64,000 nt of DNA from Desulfomonilia bacterium (GCA_036567785.1 DATCTV010000034.1:328565-392564); one strand, 5' to 3'. Positions 42,487 through 52,248 are shown, counted from the stretch's first letter. Translations and numbers: made by a program. Notes: generated by a model not told the origin, from the sequence alone.

Positions 42487-43177
42487 CAAGATCAGAGTTC
42501 TTTTTGTCGATGATGAGCCGCCGATACTCAATACGTTAAAGCGACTGTTCATGGATTGCGGATTTGATATCCTGACTGCGGAGTCGGGTGAAGAGGGGCT
42601 GGAGAAATTGGAAAAAGACCCGCCCGTACATATAATAGTATCCGATTACAGAATGCCGGGTATGAACGGTGTGGAATTTCTGAAAATAGTCAGCACCAGA
42701 TGGCCGGAAACCATAAGGCTTGTCCTTTCAGGTTATGCTGATACGGCAAATGTCGTCGCTGCAATCAATGACGGTCAGATATTCAAGTTCATTCCGAAAC
42801 CCTGGAATGATGAAGACTTTAAAAACATTGTCATTGACGCGGCGGAAAAATATCATGTCCAGGAACACAACATGGTAACTCTAAGCGCGTGGAAGCTTAT
42901 AGAATCCCTGCCTATTATAATGCTCAGGTTTGACATCAAGGGGAATATTGTATGGATGAATGTTAAAGCCGCCGAAGTTTTTGGAGAAGAGACACATCGT
43001 AAAAATATTTCAGAGGTGCTGCCGGAGACGGAAACAGTCGTATCCAGCGCGTACGAATCAGGGGAAGCAACTAAAATTTTACTGGTGAGAGGCAGGCGCT
43101 ATCAGGCCGACGCCGCATTGCTTGTTAAAGACGGTAACAAGGAGGGCTGTGTCCTGGTTCTGGATGACAGAGACTGA
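42479..43177 (+). CDS. Response regulator with REC and PAS domains
   Basis: A 232-aa protein. The REC domain (residues 1-125) has the acidic pair VDDE, phosphoacceptor Asp in VSDYRMPGMNG, and the Lys of FIPKPWNDED. A PAS domain follows (IIMLRFDIKGNIVWMNVKAAEVFG). No DNA-binding output is present, so it probably relays through protein contacts. It overlaps the upstream kinase gene by 8 bp and ends 2 bp before the next regulator. Confidence 0.9.
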   Translation: MNSKIRVLFVDDEPPILNTLKRLFMDCGFDILTAESGEEGLEKLEKDPPVHIIVSDYRMPGMNGVEFLKIVSTRWPETIRLVLSGYADTANVVAAINDGQIFKFIPKPWNDEDFKNIVIDAAEKYHVQEHNMVTLSAWKLIESLPIIMLRFDIKGNIVWMNVKAAEVFGEETHRKNISEVLPETETVVSSAYESGEATKILLVRGRRYQADAALLVKDGNKEGCVLVLDDRD

Positions 43178-43179
43178 AA

Positions 43180-44127
43180 ATGTCTGAAAAAGTACTTATC
43201 ATAGATGATGATCTGGCGAGCCTTCATACCATTGAAAGGATACTCTCCGATCTTGGAATCGATGTAATACTGTCTACAGATCCGCTTGAGGCGCTTTCCA
43301 TCATCAAAGAACATGAAATATCGGTCGTGGTGTCGGATTATATAATGCCAGAAATCAACGGCCTGGAGCTGTTCTCTAAGCTGAAAAACATTGCCCCGGA
43401 CATCAAGCGCATTCTGATTACAGGCCATGGGGATTTAAATACCGCCATATCAGCTATAAACGAATGCGATATTTTCAGATTCATACCCAAACCATGGAAA
43501 GACAAGCTTTTGATTGAATCGGTCAGTGATGCCATCAATGAATACAGGATTGTCAAATCGATGCGGCGCTCGGATGAAAGCATGCTCCTGTCTCTTGCCC
43601 AGACTGTTGAACTTAAGGATCCGTATACAAGGGGGCACTGCGACAGGGTTGCCGATGTCGCGATCTCGATTGCGGAAAGACTTGAACTGTCTGACGATAC
43701 AAAGAAACATATCAGGCACGGAAGCTGGCTTCACGACTGCGGAAAGATAGGGGTTCCAGAGTCGATACTGAATAAAGACGGGCCGCTTACAGCAGAAGAA
43801 ATGGATATTGTTAAAAAGCATCCGGTATGGGGGGCGCATGTAGCCACCCTTGCTCAGTGCCCGGAAACAGTCATCAACATAATAAATTATCATCATGAAC
43901 GCTATGACGGACTGGGTTATCCTGAAGGCAAGCGCGGGACAGATATCCCTGTGGAAGCCCGGATTGTTGCCACTGCAGATATTTTTGATGCCCTGTCGTC
44001 CGACAGGCCCTACAGAAAGGCGTTTCCAGTTGAAAAGGCGCTATCCATGCTTGAAGGGATGAGGAATAAGGAACTTGACCCGGTCCTTCTGGACATTTTT
44101 TTCTCAACAATAAATCAAAAGAGGTGA
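43180..44127 (+). CDS. REC-HD-GYP response regulator (c-di-GMP phosphodiesterase)
   Basis: A 315-aa RpfG-like protein. The REC domain has LIIDDD, VVSDYIMPEINGLE and FIPKPWKD. The HD-GYP domain has RGHCDRVADVA, WLHDCGKIG (HD pair), then INYHHERYDGLGYP with the GYP signature, so catalysis of c-di-GMP hydrolysis is expected. It is cytoplasmic. Activity is presumably controlled by phosphorylation from one of the two flanking histidine kinases. Confidence 0.93.
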   Translation: MSEKVLIIDDDLASLHTIERILSDLGIDVILSTDPLEALSIIKEHEISVVVSDYIMPEINGLELFSKLKNIAPDIKRILITGHGDLNTAISAINECDIFRFIPKPWKDKLLIESVSDAINEYRIVKSMRRSDESMLLSLAQTVELKDPYTRGHCDRVADVAISIAERLELSDDTKKHIRHGSWLHDCGKIGVPESILNKDGPLTAEEMDIVKKHPVWGAHVATLAQCPETVINIINYHHERYDGLGYPEGKRGTDIPVEARIVATADIFDALSSDRPYRKAFPVEKALSMLEGMRNKELDPVLLDIFFSTINQKR

Positions 44128-44130
44128 AAA

Positions 44131-45447
44131 ATGGATGGATGCGAAGAGAGAATACCATCCAGGGTTCTTATCGTAGATGACGAGGAAAACATAATAAGGT
44201 CCCTTACCAGGCTCATCATAAACAATGATATTGATGTCCTGAGCGCGTCCTCGGCTGAAGAAGCCATAAAGCTTCTTGAAGAAAACGAAGACATTTCTCT
44301 GATTATTTCGGATCAGAGGATGCCGCATACTACAGGCACGGATTTTCTCGAGCAGGCCCGCAGGATCAGGCCTCTTGCTACAAGGATACTGTTGACCGGG
44401 TATTCGGATATAAAGGCTGCAGTAGATGCGATCAATAAGGGCGGGGCCTACCGTTATCTGACCAAGCCCTGGCGGGATGAGGAAATTCTTCAGGCCGTGC
44501 AGGAGGCTGCATACAAGTATGAACTGATCCAGAAGAATAGGAAACTCTCTGCTCTCGTAAAAGCGAAAAACGAGGAGCTGAAGGAATGGAACACGAAACT
44601 TGAAGCAAGGGTAAAAGAACAGACGCTTGCGCTTCAGAATCAGAATGAGTCGCTTAAAGGTCTTAATCTGAGACTTGCCGGGAATTTCAGAAGGACGATA
44701 GCCGCGCTTTCGGCCCTGATTGAATTAAGGGACAGGAACGTGAAGAACCATTCGGGAAATGTTGCTCAGCTTGCAGAGAAGGTGGCGTCCACAATGGGAT
44801 TTTCCGAGGAGGAAACGGAAAAGATAGCCGTTGCGGCGTTGCTACATGACATAGGCAAAATCGGCATGCAGGACTATCTTTTAAGTAAAAACATCTCGGA
44901 ACTCTCTGAAGATGAATTTGGCGAATACAGCCTGCATCCTGTCAGGGGTCAGGCAGCAATAGATTCCATCGACGACATGCAGGAAATCGGGATCCTGATA
45001 AGGCATCACCATGAGAACTTTGACGGAAGCGGCTTTCCGGACCAAATAAAAGGAAACGAAATACCTGTCGGTTCAAGGATAATCGCCATTGCGGACTTCA
45101 TTGACCGGAACCTGGAAAAATATATGAGCGATGTTGCAGTTGATATGACATTGCGCGATCTCAGCGATAAACTGGGGACGCATTTCGATCCCAGGTTATA
45201 TTCGCATTTTTCACGGCTTGCCGCACAAGTATGCTCACGCTCGTCAGTCAATACAGACAAATCGGAGCGCGAGCTGTCACCGAATGAGCTTAAAGAGGGC
45301 ATGGTTGTCTCCCGTGATGTAAAAAGCGGAACCGGCATACTGCTTCTGAGTAAAAATATTACGCTGAATGCCATGAATATCAAGGCGATCAAACGATACT
45401 ATACAATCGACCCACCTCAGCGCGGGGTATTCATATGGTCAAGGTAA
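44131..45447 (+). CDS. REC-HD-GYP-like response regulator with altered GYP motif
   Basis: A 438-aa protein. REC (VDDEENI, ISDQRMPHTTGTD, YLTKPW) is followed by a coiled coil (ELKEWNTKLEARVKEQT) and an HD-GYP-like domain. HD is present in ALLHDIGKIG, but the downstream signature reads HHHENFDGSGFP rather than HHExxDGxGYP. Later conserved residues are changed (ADFIDRNLEK instead of ADIFDALTSDRPY). The last 90 residues are extra. It may be a c-di-GMP sensor or weak phosphodiesterase. It lies 3 bp after the first HD-GYP gene. Confidence 0.88.
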   Translation: MDGCEERIPSRVLIVDDEENIIRSLTRLIINNDIDVLSASSAEEAIKLLEENEDISLIISDQRMPHTTGTDFLEQARRIRPLATRILLTGYSDIKAAVDAINKGGAYRYLTKPWRDEEILQAVQEAAYKYELIQKNRKLSALVKAKNEELKEWNTKLEARVKEQTLALQNQNESLKGLNLRLAGNFRRTIAALSALIELRDRNVKNHSGNVAQLAEKVASTMGFSEEETEKIAVAALLHDIGKIGMQDYLLSKNISELSEDEFGEYSLHPVRGQAAIDSIDDMQEIGILIRHHHENFDGSGFPDQIKGNEIPVGSRIIAIADFIDRNLEKYMSDVAVDMTLRDLSDKLGTHFDPRLYSHFSRLAAQVCSRSSVNTDKSERELSPNELKEGMVVSRDVKSGTGILLLSKNITLNAMNIKAIKRYYTIDPPQRGVFIWSR

Positions 45448-45453
45448 ACTGTC

Positions 45454-46110
45454 ATGATTGAATATGACGAACTGGACAGGAGAATGGTGTTAAAGCTTGT
45501 GTATTACGGCCCGGCCCTGTCGGGCAAGACCACAAACCTGCTCAAGCTGCATGATCTTCTTTCATCCGAGGGCCGAGGCGACCTCATGGTGCTGGATACA
45601 AAGGACGACCGCACAATATTTTTTGACCTGCTGCCGTTTTTCCTTGTTGCGCCAAGCGGCCTGAAGATCAAGCTGAAGGTCTATACCGTACCCGGACAGG
45701 TCAAGCATGATGCGACAAGGAAAGCTGTTCTGCAGAGATGTGACGGGGTGGCTTTCATTGCGGACTCGCAAATCGCCGAAGAATCGAATAACTCGACAAG
45801 CTTTGGAAATCTTGAAACAAACCTGTCAATAGTGGGGCTTGATATCGATACCATCCCGCTGGTTGTTCAGTTCAACAAAAGGGACCTGCCGGGAATAATT
45901 TCCGAACAGGACATAAGGCGCGTCTGGGAACCGACCGGAATTCCCATATTCATGGCATCTGCCCTGAATGGTCCGGGAGTTGTCGAAACATACAAAGCGC
46001 TCCTTGATAAGACATATGATTACGTTGATTCCAGGTATAATCTGGGCAGCGTGCACGGCCTGAGCAAAGAAGATTTTATAAGCAGGCTTGCCAGAGTGGA
46101 GGCATCCTGA
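45454..46110 (+). CDS. MglA-like small GTPase
   Basis: A 218-aa Ras-like GTPase. P-loop GPALSGKTTN (residues 19-28), DDRTIFFDLLPFFL in switch 1, VYTVPGQVKHDATRKAV in switch 2, FNKRDLPG as the N-K-x-D motif, and SALN as the final motif all match MglA. MglA sets polarity of motility and type IV pilus machinery in Myxococcus, with the GAP MglB. No MglB gene is next to it here. It lies between a response regulator and a second histidine kinase, in a cluster that ends with a PilB-like ATPase. Confidence 0.9.
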   Translation: MIEYDELDRRMVLKLVYYGPALSGKTTNLLKLHDLLSSEGRGDLMVLDTKDDRTIFFDLLPFFLVAPSGLKIKLKVYTVPGQVKHDATRKAVLQRCDGVAFIADSQIAEESNNSTSFGNLETNLSIVGLDIDTIPLVVQFNKRDLPGIISEQDIRRVWEPTGIPIFMASALNGPGVVETYKALLDKTYDYVDSRYNLGSVHGLSKEDFISRLARVEAS

Positions 46111-46111
46111 C

Positions 46112-47380
46112 ATGGCGTTAAATGACAGCAGAGAACAGCTTTCTTTTGTAGTGGGCGAAGAAAGGCACATTAAGGATATTATCAAAAAAAATGAAGTGCT
46201 GCCTATGCTGGAAGGTGCAGTTAAGGCAGGAGCCAGTCAGGTCCTTGTAAGGGATGACAGGGGAGATATCCTGTGGTCTTTCGGAGATTCGGGAGGAACG
46301 CTCATAGAAAACCTCAATATAATCCTTGAGGGGGAGCCCGTTGCAAAGCTTGAGATCCATGCAATTAACGGCACGGATATCAAGGGGATAGCAAAGCTGC
46401 TGCACCATTCCATCAATACGCTTATCAAAAACAACCTGAAGCGGATGCTTACTTCAGAGATACATACCACAATTATAAACCACTCCTATGACGAGCTTCT
46501 GCATATAAACAAAGAACTTTCAGCATCGGAACAGAAGTACAGGGAACTGGCTGAAAGCCTTGAAATTAAAGTAAGGGAACGGACTGAAGAACTAAAACAG
46601 GCGCACACGATAATGCTTCAGCAGGAAAAGATGGCATCCATAGGTTCTCTTGCCGCGGGTATTGCACATGAGATAAACAATCCTATGGGATTCATATCAA
46701 GCAACCTTAGAACCCTGTCCAAATATTTTTCCAAGGCAAAGGAAATGCTCAGCCACTATAGAAGTGCGGTTTCTTCAATCCCTGAACTTGATGAGGCGAC
46801 CCGGGAAAAGTGGAAGCAGCTCAAACTCGATTTCGTGTTTGAGGATTCCATGAGCCTTATCGACGAAAGCTTGAGCGGCGTCGAAAGGATAACCGTCATA
46901 GTGAAAAATCTCAGGGCTGTATCGCATATTGATGATACAGAAATCGGTATAATGAATATCAATTCTGAGATTGACAGTATTATATGTCTTCTTGCTCATG
47001 AAACGCCTTTCGGCACGAAATTCATAAGGAACTATTCGGCAATTCCGGGCTTACAATGCAGACTCGGCCTGTTATCCCAGGCTTTTCTGAATATATTGCT
47101 CAATGCGCTGCAGAGCAGGCATGATGGTCTTATTGTAACAATTGACACGACTTCGGACGAGGAATCGGTTTATATAACTATTGCCGATAACGGTCCGGGA
47201 ATAGCAGAAGATATCAAAGACCGGATATTCGAACCTTTCTTCACCACTAAAGATGTCGGCAAGGGGCAGGGGCTGGGATTGACTACTGCATACGACGCCA
47301 TCACATCTCATAACGGATCAATTGAGGTGGAAAATAAAAACGGAGCAGTTTTCAAAATAAAACTGCCTATAAGGAAATAA
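46112..47380 (+). CDS. Sensor histidine kinase
   Basis: A 422-aa cytoplasmic kinase. The N-terminal 130 residues have no clear family (a VLVRDDRGDILWSFGDSGG stretch looks sensor-like). A coiled coil follows (LSASEQKYRELAESLEIKVRERTEELK). The phosphoacceptor His is in SLAAGIAHEINNPMGFISSNL, almost identical to the first kinase of this cluster. ATPase motifs are NILLNALQ, DNGPGI and GKGQGLGLTTAYDAI. ATG 46112 is chosen, with GGAGG 10 nt upstream, one base after the MglA-like stop. Confidence 0.92.
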   Translation: MALNDSREQLSFVVGEERHIKDIIKKNEVLPMLEGAVKAGASQVLVRDDRGDILWSFGDSGGTLIENLNIILEGEPVAKLEIHAINGTDIKGIAKLLHHSINTLIKNNLKRMLTSEIHTTIINHSYDELLHINKELSASEQKYRELAESLEIKVRERTEELKQAHTIMLQQEKMASIGSLAAGIAHEINNPMGFISSNLRTLSKYFSKAKEMLSHYRSAVSSIPELDEATREKWKQLKLDFVFEDSMSLIDESLSGVERITVIVKNLRAVSHIDDTEIGIMNINSEIDSIICLLAHETPFGTKFIRNYSAIPGLQCRLGLLSQAFLNILLNALQSRHDGLIVTIDTTSDEESVYITIADNGPGIAEDIKDRIFEPFFTTKDVGKGQGLGLTTAYDAITSHNGSIEVENKNGAVFKIKLPIRK

Positions 47381-47381
47381 C

Positions 47382-49790
47382 ATGGCCAAGTATTCAAAGC
47401 TTTTTAAACAGGAAATTTCCGATCAGCTGGATAATCAGGAAGAGCTTCAATCAGACATTGAAGTATTTGACAGGTTCACCCTGCTCTTTGTCGATGATGA
47501 AGAGAATGTCCTAAAGGCCCTGAAAAGGGTCTTCCTTGAGGAAAACTATAACCTCCTTGTTGCTTCTAATGCAGAGCAGGCCCTTGACCTGATAGAGAGG
47601 GAAAGCATTCAGCTTGTTATTTCGGACTTCAAGATGCCCGGAATGAACGGTGTTGATCTCCTGAGAGAGATAAAAAAGAGAAAGCCGGGAATACTCAGAA
47701 TAATGCTGACAGGACATGCCGATGTACAGGCTGTGATGGGGGCCGTTAACGAAGGAGCCGTTTACAAATTTATAACAAAGCCCTGGAATGATGAGGATCT
47801 GCGCCTGTCGGTAAGCCTTGCGCTGCAGCAGTATGTGCTTTTAAAGGAGAACAGGGTTTTAAAGGAAATCACAAAAAAACAGCAGATGAAAATAAAGAAC
47901 TTCTCCGCCCTGTATGACAAGGAGAGGAAAGCGCTTGGCAATATTCTGATCAAACTGGGCATTTTGAAACCGGAAGAACTTGTAAAGGCTCAGAAGGACA
48001 AACAGGAAGACGAGTTTATAACCGAAACGATCGTGAGGCTGGGCTTTGCATCCGACTCAAAGATAATCAAGGCCCTTCAGGCGCATCTGAATATAGAATT
48101 CATAGACATCAATGAAACTCATATAAATCCCGGCATAGTACGTTCCCTGCCGAAGGATTTCTGTGAGCGCAACAGGCTTCTGCCGATCAGTCTTGAAGGC
48201 AGCAACCTGACTGTTGCAATGGCAGACCCGTCCGATATTTTCCTGAGGGACAACATAGAATACCTTACAGGCTTGAAGGTTTTCCCGCTGATTTCAGGAA
48301 GTGCTGATATATTAAAGGCAATCAGGCAGTCTTATGGCGAGAAGGAGAATGGCCAGTATGATGATGTCGATCTGGTAAGCGGCATCGAGCCGATGGATGA
48401 AATCGATATTGTCATTGACGACGAAGACGAAAACCTCAATGTTCAGGAACTCCTTAATTCTTCAGAAGTTCCGCCGATCATACGTGTTGTTAACGCAATC
48501 ATATCGGAAGCTATCAGATACAAGGCAAGCGATATACATATAGAACCCAAGACAAAGTTCACGCTTATCCGCTACAGAATAGACGGCATACTGCATGCAA
48601 AGATCAAACTCCCAATCGACTATCATGCATCCACCATTTCCAGGATAAAGATACTGTCAAAAATGGATATTTCGGAACGCAGAAAACCACAGGACGGCAG
48701 GTTCACGGTAAAATCAGGAACAAGGCTGGTTGATTTGCGTGTTTCAACCCTGCCGACGATAAACGGTGAAAAGGCGACGCTCAGGATCCTCGACAAGAGT
48801 GCTTCCATCAAACAGCTTTATGAACTTGGAATTGAAAAGGAGGATCTTGACAGGATATATCACCTAATGAAGAAACCGCAGGGGATAATCATCGCGACCG
48901 GTCCCACGGGAAGCGGCAAGACAACCCTGCTCTATTCAATTCTCAACACAATGATGCAGAGCACGAAAAACTTCGAGACAATCGAAGACCCTGTCGAATA
49001 TTTTCTTGAAGATGCAAACCAGGTTTATATCAAAGACAAGCTGGGCCTTTCTTTCGCCAATGTCCTTCGTTCAACCATGAGGCAGGACCCGGATGTAATT
49101 CTGGTCGGCGAGATTCGTGACCTCGAAACCGCGGATGTCGTTTTCAAGGCCGGAATGACCGGTCATATGGTTCTGTCAACACTGCATACAAACAATTCAA
49201 TTGCTTCCATTACAAGGCTTATCGACCTGGGCGTGAAGCCTTATCTGATATCGTCCACTCTTGAAGGGATAATTGCCCAGAGGCTTGTAAGAAAGATATG
49301 CCGGTACTGCAAGGAAGAGGTTGAACCCGATGAAAACATGATGCGTCTGCTTAACATTTCGAAAAAGCAGATAGGCGATAAGGTATACAAAGGAAAGGGT
49401 TGTCCTCAATGCGGTAATGACGGCTACTCCGGACGTGTTGGCCTCTTCGAGATATTCAGCATGAATGACGATTTCAGATACATTATAAGCAGCAACTACA
49501 GGGAATCGGATATCTGGAGTCTTGCAATATCGGCAGGCATGTGCACGCTCATGGATGCTGGGATAGCAAAGGTCAAATCCGGGGATACAACACTGGAAGA
49601 ACTGATACGTGTTCTCGGTCCTCAGACAAAGCATGAATACAAATGCCCTTCATGCAGTGCAATGATAGATATGAAATTCCTCTTCTGCCCGTATTGCGGC
49701 AACTTCAAACACAATGTCTGCAAGCTGTGCAAGATGCCGCTGGAAGAGGAGTGGATAAAGTGCCCGTTCTGTGGAGGACACAGGGAATAG
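47382..49790 (+). CDS. Response regulator fused to GspE/PilB-type ATPase
   Basis: An 802-aa fusion. REC occupies about 30-150 (FVDDEENVLKALK, VISDFKMPGMNG, FITKPWNDEDL). An MshEN/GspE-N region follows (LGNILIKLGILKPEELVKAQ, then RLGFASDSKIIKALQAHLNIEFIDI). The ATPase core has Walker A GPTGSGKTTLLYS, Asp box DPVEYF, Walker B ILVGEIRDLETADVV and the His box LSTLHTNNS. Zinc cysteines are CRYC and CPQC. The C-terminus adds a double zinc ribbon (CPSC, CPYC, CKLC, CPFC). It should be a traffic ATPase gated by phosphorylation. No other pilus or secretion genes are nearby. Confidence 0.92.
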   Translation: MAKYSKLFKQEISDQLDNQEELQSDIEVFDRFTLLFVDDEENVLKALKRVFLEENYNLLVASNAEQALDLIERESIQLVISDFKMPGMNGVDLLREIKKRKPGILRIMLTGHADVQAVMGAVNEGAVYKFITKPWNDEDLRLSVSLALQQYVLLKENRVLKEITKKQQMKIKNFSALYDKERKALGNILIKLGILKPEELVKAQKDKQEDEFITETIVRLGFASDSKIIKALQAHLNIEFIDINETHINPGIVRSLPKDFCERNRLLPISLEGSNLTVAMADPSDIFLRDNIEYLTGLKVFPLISGSADILKAIRQSYGEKENGQYDDVDLVSGIEPMDEIDIVIDDEDENLNVQELLNSSEVPPIIRVVNAIISEAIRYKASDIHIEPKTKFTLIRYRIDGILHAKIKLPIDYHASTISRIKILSKMDISERRKPQDGRFTVKSGTRLVDLRVSTLPTINGEKATLRILDKSASIKQLYELGIEKEDLDRIYHLMKKPQGIIIATGPTGSGKTTLLYSILNTMMQSTKNFETIEDPVEYFLEDANQVYIKDKLGLSFANVLRSTMRQDPDVILVGEIRDLETADVVFKAGMTGHMVLSTLHTNNSIASITRLIDLGVKPYLISSTLEGIIAQRLVRKICRYCKEEVEPDENMMRLLNISKKQIGDKVYKGKGCPQCGNDGYSGRVGLFEIFSMNDDFRYIISSNYRESDIWSLAISAGMCTLMDAGIAKVKSGDTTLEELIRVLGPQTKHEYKCPSCSAMIDMKFLFCPYCGNFKHNVCKLCKMPLEEEWIKCPFCGGHRE

Positions 49791-49929
49791 AGACCCCTTA
49801 TTTGGGATTGTTATTATTATAAGGATTCATTAGAATGTAATCAGCATGGGAGAAAGCTGTGCGTTTTGCATGGCCTGCAAGCTTTTTTTCAGCAAAGATT
49901 AAATTTAGATCCGGACAAGGGATTTTCAG

Positions 49930-50787
49930 ATGACCGATGACAATAATGATTTAACCGGCAGGAGAAATAAAAAAGGTACAGACCTCCGTTCGATAAAAAC
50001 GCCCAAACCCTTCCTGCAGCTGATTGAAGGAGCAAGGGAATTGGCTCTGCCAAGAAATGCCGCCGAAAAGGCCCAGGATCTTATTTACGAGGCATGGGAT
50101 GCAGATACCTATGCCAAGCGGGTGGCGCTCGCAGAAAAGGCCCTCGAAATTTATCCCGACTGTGCCGATGCCTATGTCATGCTGGCGGAGGAAACGGCAG
50201 ACCACCTTTTTGAGGCAATAGAATTATATAGGAAAGGTGTTGAAGCAGGTATGCGAACAATTGGCAAGAGGCATTTCGATGATATTAAAGGTCACTTCTG
50301 GGGCCATATTGAAACCAGGCCATATATGAGGGCAAAAGCAGGACTTGCAGGCTGTCTCTGGGAAGGAGGTCATTTTGAGGAGGCCTTGAATCACTACAGG
50401 GAAATGCTTGAGCTTAACCCTTCGGACAATCAGGGCATTCGCTACATAATAGCAGGTTGTCTTCTGTATCTCGGACTTGAGGATGAGCTTGAGAAATTGC
50501 TAGACAAATATGATGAGGTTTCCTGTGAGTGGCTTTATACAAAGGCGCTTTTCGCATTTATGAAACACGGAGATGCCATTGATTCGCTGGGATTCTTGAG
50601 AAATGCGATCAAGGCAAATATGTTTGTCCCGATTTACCTGCTCAACAGGAAAGAAATGCCGGAAATTCTACCTGACATGTACAGCTTCGGCAGCGAGGAC
50701 GAGGCTGTAGTATATGTGGAAAGAAACGGCAGCATATGGAGAAAAATAAAGGGCTCGCTCGTCTGGCTGGCGAGCCATTCAAAATAG
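49930..50787 (+). CDS. TPR-repeat protein, ST7-like
   Basis: A 285-aa cytoplasmic protein. Helical repeats are visible: AEKALEIYPDCADAYVMLAEE, then AGCLWEGGHFEEALNHYREMLELNPSDNQGIRYIIAGCLLYLGLEDELEKLLDKY in parts, both TPR-like. The order resembles the bacterial ST7-type proteins, whose function is unclear. AAGGG precedes the ATG. It stands alone after the signalling cluster and 23 bp before purU. Confidence 0.7.
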   Translation: MTDDNNDLTGRRNKKGTDLRSIKTPKPFLQLIEGARELALPRNAAEKAQDLIYEAWDADTYAKRVALAEKALEIYPDCADAYVMLAEETADHLFEAIELYRKGVEAGMRTIGKRHFDDIKGHFWGHIETRPYMRAKAGLAGCLWEGGHFEEALNHYREMLELNPSDNQGIRYIIAGCLLYLGLEDELEKLLDKYDEVSCEWLYTKALFAFMKHGDAIDSLGFLRNAIKANMFVPIYLLNRKEMPEILPDMYSFGSEDEAVVYVERNGSIWRKIKGSLVWLASHSK

Positions 50788-50810
50788 CAGAACATGAAAG
50801 GCTGAGAACA

Positions 50811-51644
50811 ATGGCGACTTACATAATGCGGATGGACTGCCAGGACAAAAAGGGCATTATCCATGCAATGACTGGAGTTCTGCTGAAGCATGGATTCAAC
50901 ATCACACAGAACGGGGAATTTGTTGACAGGGAGCGCATGCACTTTTTCATGCGCACGGAGTTTTCCGGTGACCTTCCTGAGAAACTTTTAACTGATATGA
51001 AGGAAGCCCTGCCTGATGATGCCAACATCGAAATAACCGAGGCCAGAAAAAAAGAGATTGTGGTTCTTGCAACAAAAGAACCTCACTGCCTTGGAGACCT
51101 TCTCATAAGACACGCTTTCGGCGAGATGAATGCAAGGATTAAGGCGGTCATAAGCAATCAGGAAAGGCTCAAGCAGCTTGTTGAAGGTTTTGGTCTGCCG
51201 TATTTTTATGTTCCGCATGCAGGTATTACAAGGGAAGAGCATGAGGGCCGGATATCTTCAATCATAGATGAATTTGCGCCCGATAACATAGTCCTTGCAA
51301 AGTATATGAGAGTTTTCAGTCCTGATTTTGTTTCAAGATATAAAAACAGGATAATTAATATCCACCACTCATTTTTGCCAGCATTCATCGGTTCGAATCC
51401 CTATACGCAGGCTTATGACAGAGGGGTCAAGATAATCGGAGCAACCGCCCACTTCATTACAGATGATCTTGATGAAGGCCCGATAATAACGCAGGATGTC
51501 ATACATATCGACCATACTTACGGACCGGAAGAGATGCGTCAGGCCGGAAGAGATGTTGAAAAGGTGGTACTTGCTAGGGCATTGAAGCTGGTTTTCGAAA
51601 ACAGGGTTTTTATTAACGGCAATAAAACGATTATATTCGACTAA
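50811..51644 (+). CDS. purU: Formyltetrahydrofolate deformylase
   Basis: A 277-aa enzyme that releases formate from 10-formyltetrahydrofolate. An N-terminal ACT domain (DCQDKKGIIHAMTGVLLKHGFNI) is followed by the formyltransferase-like domain with INIHHSFLPAFIG (catalytic His) and FITDDLDEGPII (Asp). ATG 50811 is chosen; the longer reading to 50736 overlaps the TPR gene and lacks support. It fits with glyA in one-carbon metabolism. Its 3' end overlaps the convergent CPBP gene by 14 bp. Confidence 0.95.
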   Translation: MATYIMRMDCQDKKGIIHAMTGVLLKHGFNITQNGEFVDRERMHFFMRTEFSGDLPEKLLTDMKEALPDDANIEITEARKKEIVVLATKEPHCLGDLLIRHAFGEMNARIKAVISNQERLKQLVEGFGLPYFYVPHAGITREEHEGRISSIIDEFAPDNIVLAKYMRVFSPDFVSRYKNRIINIHHSFLPAFIGSNPYTQAYDRGVKIIGATAHFITDDLDEGPIITQDVIHIDHTYGPEEMRQAGRDVEKVVLARALKLVFENRVFINGNKTIIFD

Positions 51645-52248
51645 GGATAAAGGGCCAGAGGTAGGGATAAAGCCATATTCCGGTATTGGCTGCCACGTGA
51701 AAGATATAACCAGCCCAGATGCTTCCGCGCCATTCATATATGATCCCGAACATTATGCCGCCGGCAAGCTGAACCACAGACAGACTCCCGTGCATTGATG
51801 CGAAGAAGAGAGAAGAGACGGCAATCGCTGCAAATGCAGGCATGTACTGTCTGGCCAGTGACTGGATAAGGCCCCTGAAAAAAAGCTCTTCAACAAAAGG
51901 GCCGATTAAGCAGCCCACAATAAAGAACAGGAAGACATTGTTTACCTCTTGTTTCTTGAGAAGCATCCTCAGGATTCCTCCATGTACGGCGAGCCTTGAT
52001 GCAAGGTCTGCAGAAAGGACCACGATACCGAAGGCTGCAATACAGCCAATCCCGATGATGGTTTCTTTTGTGACGGACTTTGTTTTTATGCCTGAACAAC
52101 CGGAAGCCGTTCCAATAATTAATGCCGCCTGAATCAACCGGGCTGTCAAAGTGTAAAGCAGAGGGTCGATGCCGAGGTGTTTGTAGAAAAGCCTCATGGC
52201 GATCTCGATTATCGAAACTCCCAGGATTGCAATGATTCTCCTGTCCAT
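51631..52248 (-). CDS. CPBP-family intramembrane metalloprotease
   Basis: A 205-aa membrane protein with several hydrophobic helices. Motif 1 is VEELFFRGLIQSL, with the E-E-x3-R arrangement, and motif 2 is SSLFFASMHGS with the His; these bind zinc in CAAX/Rce1-like (CPBP) proteases. The bacterial substrates are mostly unknown. No clear ribosome site precedes the ATG. Convergent with purU. Confidence 0.85.
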   Translation of the reverse strand: MDRRIIAILGVSIIEIAMRLFYKHLGIDPLLYTLTARLIQAALIIGTASGCSGIKTKSVTKETIIGIGCIAAFGIVVLSADLASRLAVHGGILRMLLKKQEVNNVFLFFIVGCLIGPFVEELFFRGLIQSLARQYMPAFAAIAVSSLFFASMHGSLSVVQLAGGIMFGIIYEWRGSIWAGYIFHVAANTGIWLYPYLWPFILSRI

